This document shows positions 59,696 to 64,000 of a stretch of 64,000 nt of DNA, one piece after another. Numbering within the stretch: position 1 is the stretch's first letter; each line of letters opens with the position of its first letter. The stretch comes from Pullulanibacillus pueri (lineage in GTDB: Bacteria; Bacillota; Bacilli; Bacillales; Sporolactobacillaceae). Under the pieces are notes generated by a model, which was not told where the DNA came from, searched no databases, and worked only from the letters and a program-made list of their open reading frames with translations. The stretch covers positions 44,836 through 108,835 of the forward strand of contig NZ_BMFV01000012.1 in the NCBI RefSeq assembly GCF_014639255.1, read 5' to 3'. Made by a program: the position numbers and the translations under genes.

Positions 59696-60250
59696 TCATT
59701 TTAAATTCAAAAACGTAACGAGCTGCTGATTTAAATAGCTGACACTATAAGAGAAATCGTGCTGGTACCAATCAATAATCATACCAATGATGGCATTGGC
59801 TTGGTAGGCACTAAATAATTCAAGGTTTACGCCTTCTGTTTCTAGTGACTGATTGTCTTCAAGAAGCAATTGCTTCACTTTGTCAAATAACAAATAATAA
59901 TAGGTTAAAGGAACCTTTTTTGAAAAGACAATTCTATAGAAAGGCTGATATTTATCAATATGGTGAAAAATGCGGATCGTTGATGGATTCAACTCACTTG
60001 TTTTAAGCACTGTAACATAGCGATACGGTTCCTGATAAGATTGTGTCAAATCCTCTGTAATCTCTTTAAAGTACTCTCCAAACACATCTTCAACTTGTCC
60101 ATAGTGCAAATAAAAAGTGCCCCTATTAATTTTAGCCTTCCTACATAATTCTGAGATAGAGACCATTTGTAAATCTTTTTCATTGAGCAAATCTAAGAGC
60201 GCTGTGTGCAACGCTTCTTTTGTTTTTATGATACGTAAATCTGTCCGCAA
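59696..60250 (-). CDS. TetR-family transcriptional regulator
   Basis: 184-residue repressor: helix-turn-helix VSISELCRKAKINRGTFYLHYG at about 28-50 and an all-helical ligand domain with a TetR_C_8-like pattern (YYYLLFDKVKQLLLED). TTG start with AGAGGTGAAAG. Divergent from an SDR gene whose promoter carries a palindromic operator immediately after the -10, so it almost certainly represses that gene. Ligand unknown. Confidence 0.86.
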   Translation of the reverse strand: MRTDLRIIKTKEALHTALLDLLNEKDLQMVSISELCRKAKINRGTFYLHYGQVEDVFGEYFKEITEDLTQSYQEPYRYVTVLKTSELNPSTIRIFHHIDKYQPFYRIVFSKKVPLTYYYLLFDKVKQLLLEDNQSLETEGVNLELFSAYQANAIIGMIIDWYQHDFSYSVSYLNQQLVTFLNLK

Positions 60251-60323
60251 ATTCTTTCACCTCTTAATGAACACAATTTTATCTTTATGTTAATTAATGT
60301 ACATTTTCTTGTTTTTTTGCTTA

Positions 60324-60376
60324 TTGTAAACGGTATCTTATATGATTATAATTTTTATTGTACAGTTGTTCAATAA
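60324..60376 (+). promoter_or_regulatory. SDR promoter with TetR operator
   Basis: -35 TTGTAA (60,324-60,329), 17-bp spacer, -10 TATAAT (60,347-60,352), then the inverted repeat TTATTGtACA (60,355-60,364) and TGTtCAATAA (60,367-60,376), capitals pairing. Typical repressor position over the start site. Confidence 0.7.
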
Positions 60377-60396
60377 AAATATAGGGGGCATTCCAA

Positions 60397-61155
60397 ATGA
60401 GATTAGAAGGAAAAGTAGCTATAGTGACGGGTGCTGCTTCAGGTATGGGAAAAGCCATTGCCAAAGGTTATGCAAAAGAAGGAGCAAGAGTCGTTGTTTC
60501 CGATCTCAACTTAGAAGGTGCGCAAAAAGTCGTTGAAGAAATTCAATCCACTGGTGCTGAAGCGATTGCCGTAAAAACAAACGTAGCTTCGGAAGAGGAG
60601 TTACAACAGCTTTTCAATGAAACAAAACAAACCTTTGGCACTTTAGATATTCTTGTCAATAATGCCGGTATTATGGACGGTATGGAGCCTGTGGGGGAAA
60701 TTTCTGACGAACGCTGGGAAAAAGTCTTTGCTGTAAATACGACAGCTGTCATGAAATCAATGCGTCTCGCTGTCAATCTCTTTTTGGAACAAGGTTATGG
60801 AACTATCGTCAATAATATCTCAGCTGGTGGCCTATACGGTGCCCGTGCTGGTGCGGCGTATACTGCGTCTAAACATGCCGTCGTCGGGTTAACAAAAAAT
60901 ACAGCCTTCATGTATGCCAATAATAACATTCGCTGTAATGGCATCGCGCCTGGAGGCGTCGAAACGAATATTGCTTCGAGTATGACTAGTCTCAGTGAAT
61001 TCGGTGCTAAGCGCCAAGCATTAGGAATGGCCATTAATCCTCGTACTGGCCAACCAGAAGAAATCGCACAGTTAGCCATTTTCTTAGGGTCCGATGAAGC
61101 CAGCTTTATCAATGGACAAGTTGTTACTGCTGATGGTGGCTGGACAGCTTATTAA
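60397..61155 (+). CDS. Short-chain dehydrogenase controlled by TetR
   Basis: 252-residue SDR: TGAASGMG (12-19), NNAGIMDG, Ser in NISAGG and YTASK catalytic Tyr/Lys, and DGGWTAY at the C-terminus. SDLN after strand 2 has an Asp, favouring NAD. It resembles 3-oxoacyl-ACP reductase/glucose-dehydrogenase-like SDRs of unknown substrate. Single gene with its own promoter-operator and a strong terminator, under the divergent TetR repressor; this small module looks like an inducible detoxification response. Confidence 0.84.
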   Translation: MRLEGKVAIVTGAASGMGKAIAKGYAKEGARVVVSDLNLEGAQKVVEEIQSTGAEAIAVKTNVASEEELQQLFNETKQTFGTLDILVNNAGIMDGMEPVGEISDERWEKVFAVNTTAVMKSMRLAVNLFLEQGYGTIVNNISAGGLYGARAGAAYTASKHAVVGLTKNTAFMYANNNIRCNGIAPGGVETNIASSMTSLSEFGAKRQALGMAINPRTGQPEEIAQLAIFLGSDEASFINGQVVTADGGWTAY

Positions 61156-61178
61156 TGCCTATTGTGCTTATTGCATAG

Positions 61179-61210
61179 AAAAAGGATAGTGTGTAGGCTA
61201 TCCTTTTTCT
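61179..61210. terminator. Bidirectional intrinsic terminator
   Basis: AAAAAGGATAG (61,179-61,189) pairs with CTATCCTTTTT (61,198-61,208); T-runs on both strands. Ends the SDR gene and possibly the convergent SPL-like gene. Confidence 0.9.
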
Positions 61211-61299
61211 ATCACTATTGAAACATCCCTCTCTACTTTCCGTTCCTACATCTCCTAAAATTGGACATGCTATCGATCAAGCTCCCGTTTCTAAAAAAG

Positions 61300-62133
61300 T
61301 CATTTTAAAAAGGCCTCCGTTTTAGACACGCGCACCTTATCACTAGAAAAATACTTTTTAAAATAGCTTTCGACCTTGAGATGTAAGTCTTTAAAATACC
61401 ATTTCGATAAATCATTTTCACTAAATAATTGCGGCATGCCTAATCGTTCTGAGCGCTTCCCTCTTGCCCCATCCCCAATACTAAGTGTATCTATCCAAAT
61501 ATGGTCCGCAATATCTTCTAGTACTTTTGGAAAGTCTCTTGTAAAGGGTAAGACTGGTGAAAGTGAGGCTTGGGTAGTAATTCCTGCATCATGCACTGCT
61601 TTTAAGGCGTTGAGCCGGATCTTTATCCCCGGTGCTAGAGGCGCAAAGAGTTTCTTCATATCCTCTCGATCGGTTTCAATCGTCATCGATACAAGTACCT
61701 CGCATTTTTCTTTCAATTGCATTAATACATCAATATCTCTTGTGATGAGGGGAGAACGCGTTTGAATTTGAAGGAAATCAGGAGGATGTTGGACCATCTC
61801 CTCTAATATCCCTCTTGTGATAGTGACCTTCCGTTCAATGGGTTGATAAGGATCTGTAGCTGAAGACATAAAAATATTGACAGGCTTTTGCTTTTTACGA
61901 AGTTTCACAATTTCCTTTTGGTAATTATCAGCGGCATTGGTTTTTATCTCTAACCAATCACCCCAAGGAAGATCTTTAAACTTTTGAATTGGCATTTCTC
62001 TTACATAACAATATTTACAGGCAAAAGCACAGCCACTATAAGGGTTCAAAGAATGGGTAAAGCCAACATCTAAATACCCCTTTGCTTCAGTAAGAATTTT
62101 CCTAGCCTGAATTTCCTTTTTATTGATCTTCAA
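61300..62133 (-). CDS. SPL-family radical SAM protein
   Basis: 277-residue radical SAM enzyme with the cluster motif CAFACKYCYV (CxxxCxxC) at about 34-43, preceded by GFTHSLNPYSG. Related to spore photoproduct lyase and the Rv2578c/COG1533 group. It lacks the extra cysteine near the C-terminus expected in true spore photoproduct lyase, so repair of spore photoproduct is not claimed. TTG start with AGGAGGG. Monocistronic, convergent with the SDR gene. Substrate unknown. Confidence 0.82.
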   Translation of the reverse strand: MKINKKEIQARKILTEAKGYLDVGFTHSLNPYSGCAFACKYCYVREMPIQKFKDLPWGDWLEIKTNAADNYQKEIVKLRKKQKPVNIFMSSATDPYQPIERKVTITRGILEEMVQHPPDFLQIQTRSPLITRDIDVLMQLKEKCEVLVSMTIETDREDMKKLFAPLAPGIKIRLNALKAVHDAGITTQASLSPVLPFTRDFPKVLEDIADHIWIDTLSIGDGARGKRSERLGMPQLFSENDLSKWYFKDLHLKVESYFKKYFSSDKVRVSKTEAFLK

Positions 62134-62180
62134 GACAAACCCTCCTTTGCGTTCATCCTACATTTAAATCAAATCAATGT

Positions 62181-63812
62181 TTATAATAGCTTGTTAATCT
62201 TTTTCGTTAGCGCATTGAATTTTTCATCGAGTTCAACATAGGTTTTATCCTTTGGGGTCATAAAACTTAACTTTCCTAGTATTGCCTGTCTCTCTGTTTC
62301 TAGTTTTAAGCGTAAGGCTTCTTGGTCTTCCTCTATTATTGAAGAACCCTCTCGTTGCTTCTTGATCAGATGGCAGCTGATCACCAGTTGATCATTTGTC
62401 GTCTTTTCAAGAAAATAACGGTCATGGGAAACAATCAATAGCGTCCCTTGATACTGAGCTAACGTGTCTTCGAGCTGTTCACGCGATGGCAAGTCAAGAT
62501 GGTTAGTGGGCTCATCTAAAATAAGAACGTCTTTCTCTTCTAGAATGTATGCCATTAATTTGCATTTCACACGTTCACCCATACTCATATTTCTAATAGG
62601 TTCAGTCCATTGCGAAGCTAAAAAGCCTAAGTGTTTCATCAGGTTTCGGACCTTCCCTCGTGCTTCATAGGTTTCTTGATAAAAAAGCTGTTCGGGTGTT
62701 TTGTCGAGAGGTAAATCAAAGACCTCCTGTGTTAAGTAGCCGACATCAGCAGATGGTGAGACCCATACTTCACCTTCTGCCTTTTCCTGACCCAAAATGA
62801 TTTTCAATAAAGTCGTTTTTCCGCTTCCATTTGGACCGATGATGGCAACCTTTTCTCCATGTTGAATAGTAAAATGAACATTTTTAAATAGTGTCTGGCT
62901 GTCGAAAGCCTTGGTTAAATTCTTCACTTCTAGAAAGTGTTTTCCCACCTTAGGATGAGCGCTGATTGAAAAGTTGACCTTATCCTCTTTATCAACACGT
63001 TCAATCTTAGCTGTCTCTAGCTCCTTTTCTAGCCGTCTCCGTTTGGATTTAACTTGAGCATCCATCCGTTTAGCCTTAACCCGATAATATTCTTTTGTTC
63101 CTTCTTGTTTAGTCGATTGAGCATGCGCTTTTTGCGACCAAGACGATAGGGCATTTAGTTGTCCTTCTATGCGTTCAACCTTCTTTTGCTGACTATCATA
63201 TTCACGCTGTTGGGTCAATCTCGTGTGTTCACGCGCTTCTATATAACTTGTATAGTTGCCTTTATGTGCAAAAAGCCGCCCTCCCTCAATAGCCCAAATT
63301 TTTGTAGCAATCTTGTCCAAAAAATAGCGATCATGGGAGACCACAATCATAGTCTTTCTATTGTGCTTTATTTGTTGGATAAGTGTTTCTGTACTTTGCT
63401 CATCCAGGTGATTGGTGGGTTCATCTAGTAACAACACATCGGCGTTCGCTGCAAAGCCCTTAGCGAGACGCGCTTTCAATTTTTCCCCTCCGCTTAATTG
63501 TTTAAAATTATGTGTAGGGACATGCCATTTTTCAAGGAGCTTAACTTCCATTGTACTCATATCTTCAAAAGTAAAAGATTCCGCCTCCTGTTCAACTATG
63601 ACTATGTTGAGATGCTTTTGCGGAGCCTCGATATGCCCCTCCGTCGGCATCCAATCCCGATGCAATAGTTGCAACAATGTTGATTTCCCTGCACCATTTT
63701 TTCCGATGAGACCAATGACATCCCCGTGTTGGACACTAGCGCTGATAGCTTCAAATACTGATACACCGCCGATTTCATAGCTCACATTAGATAACTTTAA
63801 AAGTTCTTTCAC
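62181..63812 (-). CDS. vmlR: ABC-F ribosome-protection protein VmlR
   Basis: 543-residue soluble ABC-F protein that, in B. subtilis, frees stalled ribosomes from lincosamides, streptogramin A and pleuromutilins. Two ABC domains: Walker A GKNGAGKST and GPNGSGKTT, signatures LSGGEKLK and MSMGERVK, and LLLDEPTNHLD / LILDEPTNHLD. The antibiotic-resistance linker contains SWSQKAHAQSTKQEGTKEY, cited as SWSQKAHAQSTK, as in VmlR. Ends with the VmlR-type C-terminal helices. The GTG at 63,812 aligns with the VmlR N-terminus (VKELLKLSNVSYE). A 20-codon leader frame ends one base before it, so expression is probably attenuated. Confidence 0.93.
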   Translation of the reverse strand: MKELLKLSNVSYEIGGVSVFEAISASVQHGDVIGLIGKNGAGKSTLLQLLHRDWMPTEGHIEAPQKHLNIVIVEQEAESFTFEDMSTMEVKLLEKWHVPTHNFKQLSGGEKLKARLAKGFAANADVLLLDEPTNHLDEQSTETLIQQIKHNRKTMIVVSHDRYFLDKIATKIWAIEGGRLFAHKGNYTSYIEAREHTRLTQQREYDSQQKKVERIEGQLNALSSWSQKAHAQSTKQEGTKEYYRVKAKRMDAQVKSKRRRLEKELETAKIERVDKEDKVNFSISAHPKVGKHFLEVKNLTKAFDSQTLFKNVHFTIQHGEKVAIIGPNGSGKTTLLKIILGQEKAEGEVWVSPSADVGYLTQEVFDLPLDKTPEQLFYQETYEARGKVRNLMKHLGFLASQWTEPIRNMSMGERVKCKLMAYILEEKDVLILDEPTNHLDLPSREQLEDTLAQYQGTLLIVSHDRYFLEKTTNDQLVISCHLIKKQREGSSIIEEDQEALRLKLETERQAILGKLSFMTPKDKTYVELDEKFNALTKKINKLL

Positions 63813-63813
63813 A

Positions 63814-63876
63814 TTACCTAGCCCTTTCTTCAATGGGAGGAAAGCAAGCACAAGATAGCCACATTAGCAATGACAT
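63814..63876 (-). CDS. Putative 20-aa leader peptide of vmlR
   Basis: ATG at 63,876, sequence MSLLMWLSCACFPPIEERAR, stop TAA one base before the vmlR GTG. The ribosome site in front of it is weak. CTTTC inside the frame can pair with GAAAG of the vmlR ribosome site, so stalling on the leader could expose vmlR for translation. B. subtilis vmlR is known to be attenuated; this particular leader is inferred. Confidence 0.4.
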   Translation of the reverse strand: MSLLMWLSCACFPPIEERAR

Positions 63877-63929
63877 CTCGTGTTTTTATAAAAGGTTCAG
63901 ATATACAATAGTGTGTTGCTTTTACTATA

Positions 63930-64000
63930 GATTCCGACGTAACTACCGCTACGGAAATACACTCCGCTTTCCGCGGGCGGCTGGTGAGCCTCCTCACGCT
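63930..64000 (-). repeat. GC-rich intergenic repeat cut by the window edge
   Basis: Minus strand reads GAGGAGGCTCACCAGCCGCC, CGCGGAAAGCGGAGTGTATTT and CCGTAGCGGTAGTTACGTCGG (each cited in part). Same CCGCGGAAAGCG core as the element at 39,578-39,694. Confidence 0.6.

Noticed and set aside
61300..62133. Calling the radical SAM protein spore photoproduct lyase (splB)
   Set aside because: It is shorter than SplB and lacks the additional C-terminal cysteine; it fits the broader SPL/COG1533 group.
1..64000. Prophage, insertion sequence, CRISPR array, tRNA or rRNA genes
   Set aside because: No integrase, transposase, phage structural protein, regularly spaced repeats or cloverleaf-like sequence was recognised on either strand.

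Overview
The window comes from a low-GC Gram-positive spore former, most probably a member of the Bacillales. The evidence is a VmlR-type ABC-F protein, a one-Cys OhrR, two DUF2642 coat-type proteins, a sigma-G-like promoter in front of a small spore-protein-like gene, sigma-K-like promoters in front of coat/glycan genes, a SPL-family radical SAM protein, and Bacillus-type ribosome binding sites with frequent TTG and GTG starts. No rRNA, tRNA, CRISPR array, prophage or transposase was seen.

Layout. 1-4.6 kb: the end of an iron-siderophore FecCD permease pair, a GNAT/PaiB pair, and a divergent MocR regulator. 4.9-24.7 kb: a large L-fucose/fucoside island. It holds four intracellular-type alpha-L-fucosidases (three GH29, one GH95), an LplB/LplC-type ABC importer without its ATPase and with a frameshifted binding lipoprotein, a FucU mutarotase, a fuconolactonase, an enolase-superfamily L-fuconate dehydratase candidate, two SDRs and one Zn-type dehydrogenase, and a FAH-family hydrolase. 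Together these can take imported fucosides to L-fucose and then, without phosphorylation, to pyruvate and L-lactate. A LacI regulator and an AraC regulator lie in the island. Two promoters carry GTTATCGATAAC-like operators just after the -10 box, and a 44-bp perfect palindrome is built on the same core (LacI set). Two other promoters share an ungapped block of about 80 bp that includes a cre-like site (AraC/CcpA set).

24.7-37.4 kb: mostly single housekeeping or accessory genes: a nitrilase-family enzyme, a ketopantoate-reductase-like enzyme, OhrR, a DUF402 protein, a small spore-protein-like gene, a SurA-type lipoprotein, RNase HI, a DUF5694 protein, a PIG-L deacetylase, a stand-alone UMP kinase, two GNATs, an MFS carrier and a LysM-3D protein. 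37.5-42.4 kb: a spore-surface glycan/coat cluster (GT2, two DUF2642 proteins, GT4, epimerase). 42.8-46.5 kb: a molybdate-type ABC system whose ATPase is fused in frame, through one membrane helix, to the binding protein. 47.5-50.3 kb: IlvA and an L,D-transpeptidase. 50.6-53.9 kb: an ECF sigma factor/membrane protein/ABC exporter operon with overlapping genes. 54.3-57.4 kb: a second glycan operon (WcbI-like, GT4, propeller-like protein) behind a sigma-K-like promoter. 57.8-64 kb: DinB, a TRM11-like methyltransferase, a TetR/SDR pair with a clear operator, the SPL-like protein and VmlR.

At least seven copies of an intergenic repeat of about 90 bp, two of them in tandem, and several GC-rich hairpin repeats are scattered between genes. 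Base counts and alignments were done by eye. Functional calls rest on motif recognition and context, not on database searches.
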